64,000 nt of DNA from an uncultured Desulfovibrio sp. (GTDB taxonomy: Bacteria; Desulfobacterota; Desulfovibrionia; Desulfovibrionales; Desulfovibrionaceae). Every line of letters starts with the position of its first letter. The stretch's first letter is position 1. Shown piece by piece: positions 35,853-45,088 of this stretch. The stretch is taken from positions 90,198-154,197 of the forward strand of contig NZ_CABSIF010000009.1 of NCBI RefSeq assembly GCF_902477725.1. Direction: 5' to 3'. The translations under genes and the position numbers were made by a program. A model generated the notes under the pieces. That model worked only from the letters and a program-made list of their open reading frames with translations. It did no database searches and was not told where the DNA came from.

Positions 35853-37163
35853 TTACAGCCTCCAGAGATCAAACCCGGCAGCAAGCATTTCCTGCTTGTT
35901 CCAGAAGCCCTTGATATCCATAAGTGTAACCGCATCGCCTGCAAACATGGCGCGTATGGCCGCATGGTCAAGCTGGCGGAAACCCTCGTGCGATACAGCC
36001 AGGATAAGAACATCCAGATTTTTGAGATCGCTCAGGGGCAATAGAGTCTGCCCGTATTCGTGATGGGCTTCCGCAGCATCGGCCTCGGGATCATGCACCA
36101 GAGCCGTGATGCCGTATTCCTTCAGTTCCGCTATGATGTCCACCACGCGGGTATTGCGGATATCAGGCACATTTTCCTTGAATGTAAAGCCCAGCAGGCC
36201 CACGCGCGCGCCCTTGACATGCTTGTCCGCATTGATGAGGCGCTTTACGCAGATTTCTGCCACGTACTTGCCCATGCCGTCGTTGATGCGGCGGCCTGCA
36301 AGAATAACCTCGGGGTGGCAGCCGATTTCTTCGGCCTTGTAGGTCAGGTAATAGGGATCCACGCCAATGCAGTGCCCACCCACAAGACCCGGACGGAACG
36401 GCAGGAAGTTCCACTTGCTGCCTGCGGCCTCAAGCACTTCCAGCGTATCAATCCCCATGCGGTTGAAAATAAGGGCCAGTTCGTTCATCAGGGCGATGTT
36501 GATATCGCGCTGCGTGTTTTCAATAACCTTGGCGGCCTCGGCCACCTTGATGCACGAGGCTCTGTGGATGCCCGCTGTCACCACCGCGCCATAGACCTTT
36601 ACCAACAGGTCTGCGGTGGGAGCGTCAGAGCCGGAAACAACCTTGCGGATGGTTTCAAGCCGGTGAACCTTGTCACCGGGATTGATGCGCTCGGGCGAAT
36701 AACCCACGGCAAAATCCGCAGGAAAGCGCATGCCTGATTCTTTTTCCAGCAGGGGGATGCATTCGTCCTCGGTAACACCAGGGTATACCGTAGACTCATA
36801 GCACACCACGCAGCCCTTGGGCATATGGCGTCCAACCGTGCGGCTTGCGCCCACCACAGGCGTAAGATCTGGCTGTCGGTGGCTGTCTACCGGGGTAGGC
36901 ACAGCCACGATGATCACGCCCGCCTTGGCAAGTTCGGCTGCATCGCTGGTAAAACGGGCCGTGCTGGCGGTAAGGGAAGCATCGTCAACCTCATTGGTGG
37001 CATCGTGTCCCTTGTTGAGCGCATCTACCCGCGCCACATTGATATCAAAGCCAATGACATCAAAGTGATGGGAAAGGGCAACAGCCAGGGGCAAGCCCAC
37101 ATAACCCAGGCCAACCACAGCCACGGAAGATTTCTTTGCCAACAGGTCTTCAAATGAAACCAT
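35853..37163 (-). CDS. UDP-sugar dehydrogenase, WbpA/TviB/WecC type
   Basis: 436 residues; ATG 37163 has GAGGA seven bases upstream. The N-terminal Rossmann motif is VAVVGLGYVGLPLAVAL. The catalytic cysteine lies in GGHCIGVDPYYL and the lysine region in GFTFKENVPDIRNTRV. This group oxidises UDP-GlcNAc, UDP-GalNAc or UDP-ManNAc to the uronic acid, rather than UDP-glucose. The exact substrate cannot be read here; ESTVYPGVTEDECIP fits TviB/WbpA. It heads the transcript with rmlBAC. Confidence 0.88.
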   Translation of the reverse strand: MVSFEDLLAKKSSVAVVGLGYVGLPLAVALSHHFDVIGFDINVARVDALNKGHDATNEVDDASLTASTARFTSDAAELAKAGVIIVAVPTPVDSHRQPDLTPVVGASRTVGRHMPKGCVVCYESTVYPGVTEDECIPLLEKESGMRFPADFAVGYSPERINPGDKVHRLETIRKVVSGSDAPTADLLVKVYGAVVTAGIHRASCIKVAEAAKVIENTQRDINIALMNELALIFNRMGIDTLEVLEAAGSKWNFLPFRPGLVGGHCIGVDPYYLTYKAEEIGCHPEVILAGRRINDGMGKYVAEICVKRLINADKHVKGARVGLLGFTFKENVPDIRNTRVVDIIAELKEYGITALVHDPEADAAEAHHEYGQTLLPLSDLKNLDVLILAVSHEGFRQLDHAAIRAMFAGDAVTLMDIKGFWNKQEMLAAGFDLWRL

Positions 37164-37632
37164 CTGATTGTCCTCAATACTACTGGATTCCTTCAACGGA
37201 ACCACAGACGCAATCTTGTGTGAAGTAAAAAAGTCCGCATCGCAGCGTTGGCCAACATGCCGCATGAACAGTAAAGCTGCAACACCCTTGAACACTCTGT
37301 GATCACCTGATTTTCAAGAAAAGAACAAAAATCACATGAAAATCAGCATGCTTTCCTTCAGTCTCATTCCGCTATTTCATACGGTCCGGGGCCTATGGGC
37401 CTCGGAGGAAACGAGTAGTATTCGTGCTGCCACGGAATGGGCGGCCTGCATACATTCAACGGATCTGCATTATGCAGCCGCGCCAAGGCAATGCAACAAA
37501 GAAAATTACACTAATGGCAGCGCATTGAAAAGAGAGAAATGAGCAACATCCCGCTCCACAATCAAACGCTGCACAGGCAGGCTATGGAGGTATTCCCCTT
37601 GCGTATGAAAACTGCCGCGATTCCCAGCCTTG
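37164..37632. promoter_or_regulatory. Gene-free gap at the left boundary of the glycosyltransferase block
   Basis: 469 bases between the first glycosyltransferase and the dehydrogenase gene, both on the minus strand. Open frames here have no family match. It probably holds the promoter for the dehydrogenase-rml unit. TTGAAA-like strings exist but I could not choose a convincing pair. Confidence 0.45.
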
Positions 37633-38490
37633 TTAACGCCAGTTGCGCAGACGCTCAACGAACATGCGCAACCGATAGGCACCCTGCGCCGTCCCGTATC
37701 GCAGGGCGTCCACGGGGGCCACGCAGAGGGGGTACAGCACATTGAACAGCATAAACAGCCATGAAAAACCATGCTTTTTCAACAAATACATGCGCCCGGC
37801 TGCATAGCTTGCCACCTTTTGCGGCGAGGGCTGAATTTCTTTCGGCGAAGGATGGAACACACGAATTTTTGCATACCGGCGTACCTCTGTACGGGCGTAC
37901 GCGTACAAAAGATAGTCGGTGTCTTCGCCGCAACCGTAGGGCAAGCCGGTTCCCGGCCCAAGCAGGGGATCAAAGCGAAGACCAGTCACGGCTTCTCTGC
38001 GATAGAACTGTACGCATGTTCCTGCCAGCTGGAACAGCCCCGCCCGGCTGACGCTCCCCTCGGGCACTCCCGAGGCATAAACATCGGGCGAGGAGGTCCA
38101 CACTCCCAGCAAAGCTCCGCAAAAAGGATAGGCGGCAAACGTTTCGCGCACGCGTTCAAGGGTATCCGGCGCATACCAGCAATCATCATCAGGAAAAACT
38201 ATGATGTCTGCATTGGCTTGTTCCAGCAAGACATTGCGGGCAACTGAAACTCCCTGCGGGGGCAGCATAGTACGAGTAATGGGCAAGCCGGAATGGCGGG
38301 CAAGCATATTATCCAGATAACCCGGAGGATTCTGATCTGCCAGAAGTATCCGGAAGTTTTTGTACGACTGCCCCTCAAGTGACGTAAACAGCCGGTCAAG
38401 CTCATTTGCCCGCCCAATGGTTGCCACGAGCAGATCAATAGAGGGCCCTGCAGGAGAAAGTGGTGGTAACTGTAAATTTCCCATCTTCAT
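37633..38490 (-). CDS. Family 2 glycosyltransferase
   Basis: 285 residues. The GT-A start DLLVATIGRANELDRLFTSL and the acidic metal motif VFPDDDCWY are clear; CGEDTDYLLY is the usual late acidic block. The C-terminal part from about 240 contains a hydrophobic segment (FSWLFMLFNVLYPLCV) that may bind the membrane. Its start overlaps the stop of the fucosyltransferase gene (ATGA). Base composition is still fairly GC-rich, so the AT-rich core begins just upstream. Donor sugar unknown. Confidence 0.85.
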   Translation of the reverse strand: MKMGNLQLPPLSPAGPSIDLLVATIGRANELDRLFTSLEGQSYKNFRILLADQNPPGYLDNMLARHSGLPITRTMLPPQGVSVARNVLLEQANADIIVFPDDDCWYAPDTLERVRETFAAYPFCGALLGVWTSSPDVYASGVPEGSVSRAGLFQLAGTCVQFYRREAVTGLRFDPLLGPGTGLPYGCGEDTDYLLYAYARTEVRRYAKIRVFHPSPKEIQPSPQKVASYAAGRMYLLKKHGFSWLFMLFNVLYPLCVAPVDALRYGTAQGAYRLRMFVERLRNWR

Positions 38491-39500
38491 ACAAACGGGT
38501 TATATAGCCCCAAACGCATAACGCGTCTCAAAAGAGCTTTTTCCCAACGCCCTGTTGGCTTAATTTGCACAGGCTCCGCATGATTCGGAGACATGGGCGC
38601 CTGGGCCCCCTCACGGATAAACCGGTTCACCCGATCAAAGACATTTGTTGTCTCAAGTATCCAGTTGCGACATTCAACAATTGCAGAAAGGGAACGTTCC
38701 CAAGGGTCATCGCTCAACAGCTCTTCTATCAAGGCAATGTTCGCTTCATCGCTATCTGGCTGTAAAGATGACAAAAAGCCTTTGGGAAAAAAACTGCCAA
38801 GATTCGGGGCCCCAAGATAAATGGGATAAGAAAACCCGATCAATGTATCAGAAAGCTTTTCTGTCCAAAAAAAATTGCTGTAATTGTTTTCAAGCACGAG
38901 ATGGTACTTGTACGGAGCAATGGCATCTCGTTTGTCTGATATCGGGTTTCTTCCGCGACCATAAATATCAACCTTGGAACCAAGACGGGCCTGCAACTTT
39001 TCTACAAATGCAATTCTTTTGCGCTGTGCAGTTGTGTATGTTTTAGTCGAACAGATGACAGAAAGCATCTTTTCCTTTGCAGGAATGGACATGTTTCGAA
39101 AGTCATCAAGCTTGCTGAACTCGCTTGAATAATTGCCACTGACTGTTTCCACACCGTAGTGCCAGTTAAGACATGGGTTTTCTATCAGCACAGTGCCAGA
39201 CGGAACGCTCTTAATAGTAAAAGGCGAAACAATTCTACCAAATTGTCGCAAATATGATGCAGGATATGGTTTTACTTCTGGAGGTTCTGTAATAAAAAGT
39301 ATACGCCTTTCTTTTGGCACAGAAGTTACTGTATTAGTGTACGGCTCATCAAAAACAACCAACCACTGTGCATTGGTATCATTAGTATTTATCTGAATAT
39401 CACAGTCAGCCATTCGCCCATGACCATCCAAAGTCTGCCGCATCCAAGGCCACGGAACATGGATAGTTGAAAAAACACAATTTTTCATTGAAGCCATCAT
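38487..39500 (-). CDS. GT10 family fucosyltransferase
   Basis: 337 residues from ATG 39500 (CAGGAG eight bases before); the longer open frame overlaps the next gene. The family motif is YHLVLENNYSNFFWTEKL followed by DTLIGFSYPIYLGAPNLG, matching the alpha-1,3/1,4-fucosyltransferase signature. GDP-L-fucose, its donor, would be made by Gmd and Fcl at 50.8-52.9 kb. A run of eight T in the sense strand (38867-38874) sits inside the motif and keeps the frame. AT-rich compared with the flanks. Confidence 0.83.
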   Translation of the reverse strand: MMASMKNCVFSTIHVPWPWMRQTLDGHGRMADCDIQINTNDTNAQWLVVFDEPYTNTVTSVPKERRILFITEPPEVKPYPASYLRQFGRIVSPFTIKSVPSGTVLIENPCLNWHYGVETVSGNYSSEFSKLDDFRNMSIPAKEKMLSVICSTKTYTTAQRKRIAFVEKLQARLGSKVDIYGRGRNPISDKRDAIAPYKYHLVLENNYSNFFWTEKLSDTLIGFSYPIYLGAPNLGSFFPKGFLSSLQPDSDEANIALIEELLSDDPWERSLSAIVECRNWILETTNVFDRVNRFIREGAQAPMSPNHAEPVQIKPTGRWEKALLRRVMRLGLYNPFV

Positions 39501-39547
39501 TATAAAACTCCTGTCAAAACAAGCAACAAACAATGCACGAATATAGC

Positions 39548-40453
39548 TTAACTTATATTTCTTAATTTCTCGCGCAAAGCCATGGCGCATTTCCTTAATG
39601 GCAATAAAAACAAATTAACATTCAGGGGGTCTATCAAAATCGCTTTAAGATACCAGCCACATGCTTTGGCATACTGCCGTCCGGTAAAAGCCGCGACAAC
39701 GGCACAGCGAAAGGCCAGAGCAGATCTTGCCCTGCGCCTAATCTTGCTTGGCACATCAGGATCTGCGAGATGCATCTGCATGACGTTCAGTTCATTTTCA
39801 ATCGCAGCCTGAAAGTCGCTACTGGCAGAATCCCCCCGCAGCCTGAATCGCAAAACCTGACGGTTTGCATACACAATACAATTTCCACGCAAGACCCGCA
39901 AAAGAAAATCCCTATCCTCAGCGTGAGTAAATAGGGGATTAAACTGGCATCCTACAGGCAGTGCCGAGCGGCGAAGACAAAATGTTCCAACTGGCAAAAA
40001 ATCATGAACCAGCATATCGTGCCACGCGCAACCCGTAGCCAAATAGTTCTTCCAGGGAATCTCTTTAACAATATTGGTTTTATCCTCGAAGCGTATGGCG
40101 CTCCCCCATGCAAGAACACACTCAGGTGCCGCCAGCAAGGCATTTACCCAACACTCAAACGCGGTTGGCTCCAGCACGTCATCTGCATCAAGAAAGACAA
40201 CAAAAGGGCCACAAGCTTGACTCAGCCCCACATTGCGAGCAATGGCAACACCTGCGTTTTCTTGTCTGATTGCACGAAACCGTGCGTCTCGTTGACAATA
40301 CTGCTCTGCTACAGAAAACGTACCATCTGTAGAACCATCATCGACAATGATACATTCCCAATCGTTAAATGTTTGCGACAATACAGATTCGCAAGCCTCA
40401 TGAAGATATCCATTGACATTATATGCAGGAATAATTACTGAGATAGTGTCCAT
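39548..40453 (-). CDS. Family 2 glycosyltransferase
   Basis: 301 residues. SVIIPAYNVNGYLHEACESV, IIVDDGSTDGT and FLDADDVLEP are the classic GT2 motifs. HAEDRDFLLRVL is the catalytic-base block. The C-terminus has a basic helical region. The start codon is only 23 bases from the start of the divergent gene at 40477, and no ribosome site is evident for this one. Donor unknown. Confidence 0.87.
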   Translation of the reverse strand: MDTISVIIPAYNVNGYLHEACESVLSQTFNDWECIIVDDGSTDGTFSVAEQYCQRDARFRAIRQENAGVAIARNVGLSQACGPFVVFLDADDVLEPTAFECWVNALLAAPECVLAWGSAIRFEDKTNIVKEIPWKNYLATGCAWHDMLVHDFLPVGTFCLRRSALPVGCQFNPLFTHAEDRDFLLRVLRGNCIVYANRQVLRFRLRGDSASSDFQAAIENELNVMQMHLADPDVPSKIRRRARSALAFRCAVVAAFTGRQYAKACGWYLKAILIDPLNVNLFLLPLRKCAMALREKLRNIS

Positions 40454-40476
40454 AATTTACAACTTAAGGAGCAATT

Positions 40477-41463
40477 GTGGATAGTATAGATGTTGTTATT
40501 CCCCTGTACAATTGCACATCATATATTGAATACGCAATTTATTCCGTACAGCGTCAAGTAATGGCGGTGGATAAAATAATTGTGGTCAACGACGGCTCGA
40601 CAGATGACGGGCCGCTTAAAGTAACTAAACTGGCTCAAAAAGACAAGCGCATAATCCTGCTTAACGGCACAAATCAAGGTGCAAGTGCCGCGAGAAACAA
40701 GGGAATTACTGCATCAGAAGCAGAATTTATAGCATTCCTTGATGCGGATGACATGTGGGATCCACAAAAAATAAATAAACAGGCACCATTTTTATCCAAT
40801 TCGAAGTTATCTTTTGTTCATACCCAAGCTTCAGCAATTGACATATATGGTAAACCCATTTTAACCACCCTATATAAAACTAACATTTACGCACCGAGCT
40901 TTGACAACATCCGTCTGGGCATTTACTCTGTCATAGGTTCTGCCTCGTCGGTTGTCACCCGTCGCAAGTTGCTTCTTGACGCAGGTCTTTTTGATCAGGA
41001 TCAACACTTTGGTGGAGAAGATTGGGATATGTGGGCAAGACTGGCACAGTACGGACCAGCCCACCTTGTTGACGAACCACTCACAAAAATCCGACTGGTG
41101 CCGAATAGCCATCAACGAACCATGAGCGCTGAAGTACGTGCCCGTTCCCGCCTGCACAGCCGTATTATGGTTGCCTCACACTGGCAGGACGATGCTATTT
41201 TTCTGAAAAAACACCGGATTGAAGCTCGCAAAGAAGCCTGGGCAATCATGCGCTGGTTATTGCTTAAGCCTAAAGAATTGTGTGGTTTTTACCTATATCT
41301 TCATCATCATGAAAAAATCGCAGGAAGAACAATCGTCAAAGGGGCCTTCGATTTTATTGCGCTTCTTTGCACTGGATTATTTCAAACAATTTGCAGCATC
41401 ATACGGTCTCCTAGCGAATGCAAACGATTGCTGCACAGACTCATTGATGAACATCGCAAATAG
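40477..41463 (+). CDS. Family 2 glycosyltransferase (reverse orientation)
   Basis: 328 residues from GTG 40477, with AAGGAG five bases upstream. Motifs: DVVIPLYNCTSYIEYAI, VVNDGSTDDGP and FLDADDMWDP; GGEDWDMWARLA is the late acidic block. It is AT-rich and oriented against the rest of the cluster, forming a two-gene block with the next gene. Donor unknown. Confidence 0.87.
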   Translation: MDSIDVVIPLYNCTSYIEYAIYSVQRQVMAVDKIIVVNDGSTDDGPLKVTKLAQKDKRIILLNGTNQGASAARNKGITASEAEFIAFLDADDMWDPQKINKQAPFLSNSKLSFVHTQASAIDIYGKPILTTLYKTNIYAPSFDNIRLGIYSVIGSASSVVTRRKLLLDAGLFDQDQHFGGEDWDMWARLAQYGPAHLVDEPLTKIRLVPNSHQRTMSAEVRARSRLHSRIMVASHWQDDAIFLKKHRIEARKEAWAIMRWLLLKPKELCGFYLYLHHHEKIAGRTIVKGAFDFIALLCTGLFQTICSIIRSPSECKRLLHRLIDEHRK

Positions 41464-41481
41464 TTAATAAATCCAGCAAAT

Positions 41482-42339
41482 ATGACTCTTACAATAAAGA
41501 ACAATATGACACCATACATCTCCATAATTACAGCAACAAAAAATGCTGAAAGCACCCTCTCCAATCTTTTAAAAAGCATTGAAACTCAGAGTGCTACAAA
41601 TTTTGAGCTTGTTGTCCAGGATGCAATTTCAACTGATGGTACACTGGAAATCCTTGCCAACGCAACACACCGCCTGCCTGCGGTGCAAATAACCTCTGAA
41701 CGTGACCTTGGTATTTACGATGCTTGGAACAAAGCTGTACGCAGAGCAAAAGGACAGTGGTTATTGTTCTTGGGAGCAGATGATCATCTGGCCGAAAAAG
41801 ACGTATTAGAGAAAGCCAGCAACACTCTCCAAGCCCAGCCTGACAATATTACTTTCGGCGCTGGGGCAGTGCGTATGGTGGACAACCTTGACAACTGCAC
41901 GCTTTATGCAAAGCCAGTGTTGAACGGGGGACGCTCAAGATTAAAATACATCGCCCCTGCAGCGTTTCCCGGATTGTTTATCAGGCGGGATGTTGCCGAG
42001 AGCAATCAGTTTGATGCCAGCCTGAAAATTAGCGCTGACTACGATTTTTTATGCAGATCGTGGGACGATCAGAAAGCTGTCGGCCTGGATTTTGATGTTT
42101 GCATCATGCTTGAGGGGGGGATTTCGTCAGACCCTGCAAACCAGTTCTCCGCCGCATGGGAGAACGCGCGTATTGCTGCCCGACATTTCCACAACGTGTG
42201 GGAGATTGATCGAGCGAGAATGCTTATCAAGGCAGGTCTGGTGAGTACCGCTTTCCGTACATTGGGACCTGAAAGAGGTGCCGCCCTACTGGACAAAATA
42301 CGTCAACTGCGTGGGTTGCCACCCTGTTGGAAAAAATAA
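41482..42339 (+). CDS. Family 2 glycosyltransferase, WcaE-like (reverse orientation)
   Basis: 285 residues. ISIITATKNAESTLSNLLKSI, then DAISTDGTLEIL and LGIYDAWNKAV resemble the WcaE/WcaA-type group. FLGADDHLAE replaces the usual DxD block. An alternative ATG eight codons in (41506) is equally plausible. A run of seven G (42114-42120) lies in frame at LEGGIS and is a possible slippage site. It ends 150 bases from the convergent gene. Confidence 0.82.
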   Translation: MTLTIKNNMTPYISIITATKNAESTLSNLLKSIETQSATNFELVVQDAISTDGTLEILANATHRLPAVQITSERDLGIYDAWNKAVRRAKGQWLLFLGADDHLAEKDVLEKASNTLQAQPDNITFGAGAVRMVDNLDNCTLYAKPVLNGGRSRLKYIAPAAFPGLFIRRDVAESNQFDASLKISADYDFLCRSWDDQKAVGLDFDVCIMLEGGISSDPANQFSAAWENARIAARHFHNVWEIDRARMLIKAGLVSTAFRTLGPERGAALLDKIRQLRGLPPCWKK

Positions 42340-42489
42340 GATCTAAAATTTTGATTGGTGGTGGTTCGGCTTGGTTGGACAGGTTAACAACTTCGATACG
42401 CCTCAACACGGATTGTACCTGCGCCGCTTTTAAGTCGAGTTTTTGTGCATGCACACACATGGGCCAACTATCTTAAAAAATTGTCGTTA

Positions 42490-43683
42490 CTAGGGTCGAA
42501 CCAAGCTTGAGCTAACAGATGTAACAACTTCCAAAATTTTTTTCTGAAAATCCTCCTTGGTCCATTTAGCAACCTGTGCATAGCCATTGCTTATAAGACG
42601 CTGCCGCAAACCCGGCTCAGATGCAATCCGAGAAATTGCATGAGCGATTTCCCCGGGATTTTTAGGATTGATATAAAGAGCTGCATCGCCATAGCGTTCT
42701 GGCATTCCATAAATTCCTGAGACAATTACTGGGCAGCCATATTGCATAGCTTCCAAGGGAGGTATGTTCGTTGGCCCAAAAAATGTTGGCATCACCAACG
42801 CAAATGCATTTTTATAAAACCACACAACATCCGCATCAGGCACATATCCAAGAATATGCACCCGATTTTCGAGCCCTGCGTCTCTAACAGCATTGCGGAC
42901 AGGACCAAAAGCATTTTTATCTGTCGTTCCGGCAAAAACACAGTGCAGCGGCAAATCACTTGGCAGTAGCGAAAGTGCCTGAATTATTGCCATGTGATTT
43001 TTATGAGGCCAAAATTGTGCCGGATAAAATATAAACGGGTCGTGATCACCAGCAAAGGATTGTGGGGGAGATGTTGACTCTACGAGGAGAGGGCTGGCAA
43101 CGAAAGGCAAAATGTGTACCTTGTCTGCCGAAATGCCATAGCTTTCAATAAGCTGTTGCTTTCCAACATTTGAATCTACAAGTACAGCGGCAGCATTTCT
43201 CGCATGGCGACTAAAGAGCTTTTCCCTTGCTTCGTATTCCGCGGGTGCGCCAACTTCAGGAAATGAGCTTTCATAACGGTGCATAAGGTCGTGCACAGGA
43301 CCAATTACGCGAATGTTTTTTGAAAGAGGATTATATGACTGTTCCAACGATATGCAAATATCTGGCTTCCATGCACGAGCAGCACGAATAAGGGCATCAA
43401 ACTCCAGCCAGTCTTTTATCCTGTCGCTTTTTAAAATTTTATTTGCAACTCTAGCAATCTTCATGACAACACGAAGTAATTGCACAAAATACCATTTTGG
43501 CTTCGCATGCAAATAAGGCAACTTTTCTACAAAGCCATCGAGTGCGGCACTGTTATACCAGAAGCAAATTTCATATTGATCTTTGGGCAGTTTTGCCAAA
43601 GCCTCTAGCAGAGAAGCTCCGTACTGAAAGCTCCCTCCGCCTTCCCGCTCCATCCGACTGATAACTGCTATGCGAATCTTCAT
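42490..43683 (-). CDS. Family 4 (GT1/GT4-type) glycosyltransferase
   Basis: 397 residues. GT-B fold: the C-terminal donor-binding domain shows FIFYPAQFWPHKNHMAIIQAL, VFAGTTDKN, HILGYVPDADVVWFYKNAF and the E-x7-E region PTFFGPTNIPPLEAMQYGCPVI. The N-terminal half is acceptor-specific and not informative. Retaining transfer to the growing O chain is expected in the cytoplasm. It starts 4 bases after the truncated methyltransferase frame. Confidence 0.88.
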   Translation of the reverse strand: MKIRIAVISRMEREGGGSFQYGASLLEALAKLPKDQYEICFWYNSAALDGFVEKLPYLHAKPKWYFVQLLRVVMKIARVANKILKSDRIKDWLEFDALIRAARAWKPDICISLEQSYNPLSKNIRVIGPVHDLMHRYESSFPEVGAPAEYEAREKLFSRHARNAAAVLVDSNVGKQQLIESYGISADKVHILPFVASPLLVESTSPPQSFAGDHDPFIFYPAQFWPHKNHMAIIQALSLLPSDLPLHCVFAGTTDKNAFGPVRNAVRDAGLENRVHILGYVPDADVVWFYKNAFALVMPTFFGPTNIPPLEAMQYGCPVIVSGIYGMPERYGDAALYINPKNPGEIAHAISRIASEPGLRQRLISNGYAQVAKWTKEDFQKKILEVVTSVSSSLVRP

Positions 43684-43687
43684 TTTT

Positions 43688-43831
43688 TCAGCGCCATCCA
43701 GACAGTATAAGCGTACGCGGATTGCAGCCGCATGCTTTCAATCGCTCAAGCACGAAGCCCGTTTCCTGCCGATAGTCTTTATCTTTATACAGCAGATTGT
43801 AATAACGCGCGTAGTCACCAAATACTGACAT
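43688..43831 (-). pseudogene. Truncated SAM methyltransferase remnant (47 residues)
   Basis: From ATG 43831, with GGAG seven bases upstream, the frame reads MSVFGDYARYYNLLYKDKDY and continues to NPRTLILSGWR. The beginning is the characteristic N-terminus of class I SAM methyltransferases in polysaccharide loci, and after NPRT the glycine-rich ILDLGCGTG loop would be expected. Instead the frame ends in a stop. Roughly 200 residues are missing, so this is a deletion remnant that keeps its ribosome site. It overlaps nothing but lies between the aminotransferase and the GT4 gene. Confidence 0.68.
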
Positions 43832-43845
43832 TCTGATCTCCAGGA

Positions 43846-44967
43846 TTATCTTCTGAACGCGGCCACCACATCGCACACGCGATGTATATCATCATTCGAC
43901 AAACCGCTCCCGCTTGGCAGATAAAAGCCATTATCTGCTAACATATCAGAAACAGGATACGCACCGCGACAATCGCAACCGTATTTCTCAAGCGCAGGCT
44001 GACGATGCATGCCGTTGAAGAACAGGCGGGTGTCTATGGCCTGCTCCTTGAGGTACGCAACGAGTTCATCACGCGAACGGCCATATTCAGGCGTAACAGC
44101 AAGCCCATTCATCCAGAACACATTCTCGCCACCAGGCTGATCCTGTTGCAGACAAACACCTTGAATTTCAGCCAGGCGCTCTCGATAAAGTAGCCCGTGT
44201 GCTTGGCGCTGCTGCTTGAGGTCATCGGCCCGTTCGGTCTGTGCAAGGCCTATTGCCGCGTGGATATTACTCATACGGTAATTAAAGCCAATATCCGCAT
44301 GAAGATAGGTACGCGGCGCATCCAGAGGGAAACAAAGATTTTTGTAGTAACGGCAGGCCTGGGCAAGGTCGTCATCATCTGTGACTACCATGCCGCCCTC
44401 ACCTGTAGTTACATTTTTATTGGCAAAAAAGCTGAATCCTGCAATGCGGGAAAGACCGCCAGCCCGCTTACCGCCAAAAGAGGCACCGTGGGCTTCGGCC
44501 GCATCTTCCAAAAGGATAATATTTTTGTCAGCACAGATACTTTCAAGAGCGGCCATGTCGCAGGGATTACCAAAAATATGCACAGGCATGACAACCTTGG
44601 TGCGCGGGGTAATTTTTGCGGCCACGGCGGCTGGCGAAATATTCCAGGTTTCCGTATCGGCATCCACAAAAACCGGCATTGCCCCGGTGTAGCAAACAGC
44701 GAGCGCGGAGGCCATCATAGTAAAATCGGGGATGATAACTTCATCTCCCTTGCCCACTCCAAGAGCAACAAGGGCCAGATGCAGGGCGACCGTGCCATTG
44801 CTCACGGCGATACCGTGCTTAACACCGCAGTACTGGGCAAAGGCTTCTTCAAAGGCCTTAACGTATTTGCCAGCAGAGGAAATCCAGCCAGTGGAAACAG
44901 CCTCAGTTACATAGGCCAGTTCATTGCCTGCCAAAAGCGGTTCGCAGACAGGAAGAAATTTAGCCAA
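43846..44967 (-). CDS. DegT/DnrJ/EryC1/StrS aminotransferase, perosamine synthase-like
   Basis: 373 residues from TTG 44967, with GGAGG five bases upstream; another TTG at 44979 overlaps that ribosome site. PLP-dependent sugar aminotransferase: the Schiff-base lysine is in SFFANKNVTTGEGGMVVT, the N-terminal block is STGWISSAGKYVKAFEEAFA, and NYRMSNIHAAIGLAQ is typical of GDP-perosamine synthase (RfbE/Per). The precursor, GDP-4-keto-6-deoxymannose, is the product of Gmd in the same locus. Perosamine is therefore likely, but substrate prediction in this family is uncertain. Confidence 0.8.
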   Translation of the reverse strand: MAKFLPVCEPLLAGNELAYVTEAVSTGWISSAGKYVKAFEEAFAQYCGVKHGIAVSNGTVALHLALVALGVGKGDEVIIPDFTMMASALAVCYTGAMPVFVDADTETWNISPAAVAAKITPRTKVVMPVHIFGNPCDMAALESICADKNIILLEDAAEAHGASFGGKRAGGLSRIAGFSFFANKNVTTGEGGMVVTDDDDLAQACRYYKNLCFPLDAPRTYLHADIGFNYRMSNIHAAIGLAQTERADDLKQQRQAHGLLYRERLAEIQGVCLQQDQPGGENVFWMNGLAVTPEYGRSRDELVAYLKEQAIDTRLFFNGMHRQPALEKYGCDCRGAYPVSDMLADNGFYLPSGSGLSNDDIHRVCDVVAAFRR

Positions 44968-45088
44968 GAAAGCCTCCAAATGGCATGAAAACTATCAATG
45001 AAGTGCCCGACCAAAGTCAGTTTATCCAAACATTAAATTTTCGCACCAAGCACAAAATTCAAAGACAAACAGCACCTGCAACTCAAAA

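Noticed and set aside
37336..37542. 68-codon frame in the gap before the glycosyltransferases
   Set aside because: No ribosome site, no family resemblance, and composition unlike coding regions.
38867..38874. Eight-base A/T runs in the core genes as phase switches
   Set aside because: They occur in several genes as Phe-Phe-Trp codons and keep frame; expected in AT-rich sequence.
42114..42120. Seven-G run in a second glycosyltransferase as another phase switch
   Set aside because: The frame is intact and seven bases is short for a switch; noted only as a possible slippage site.
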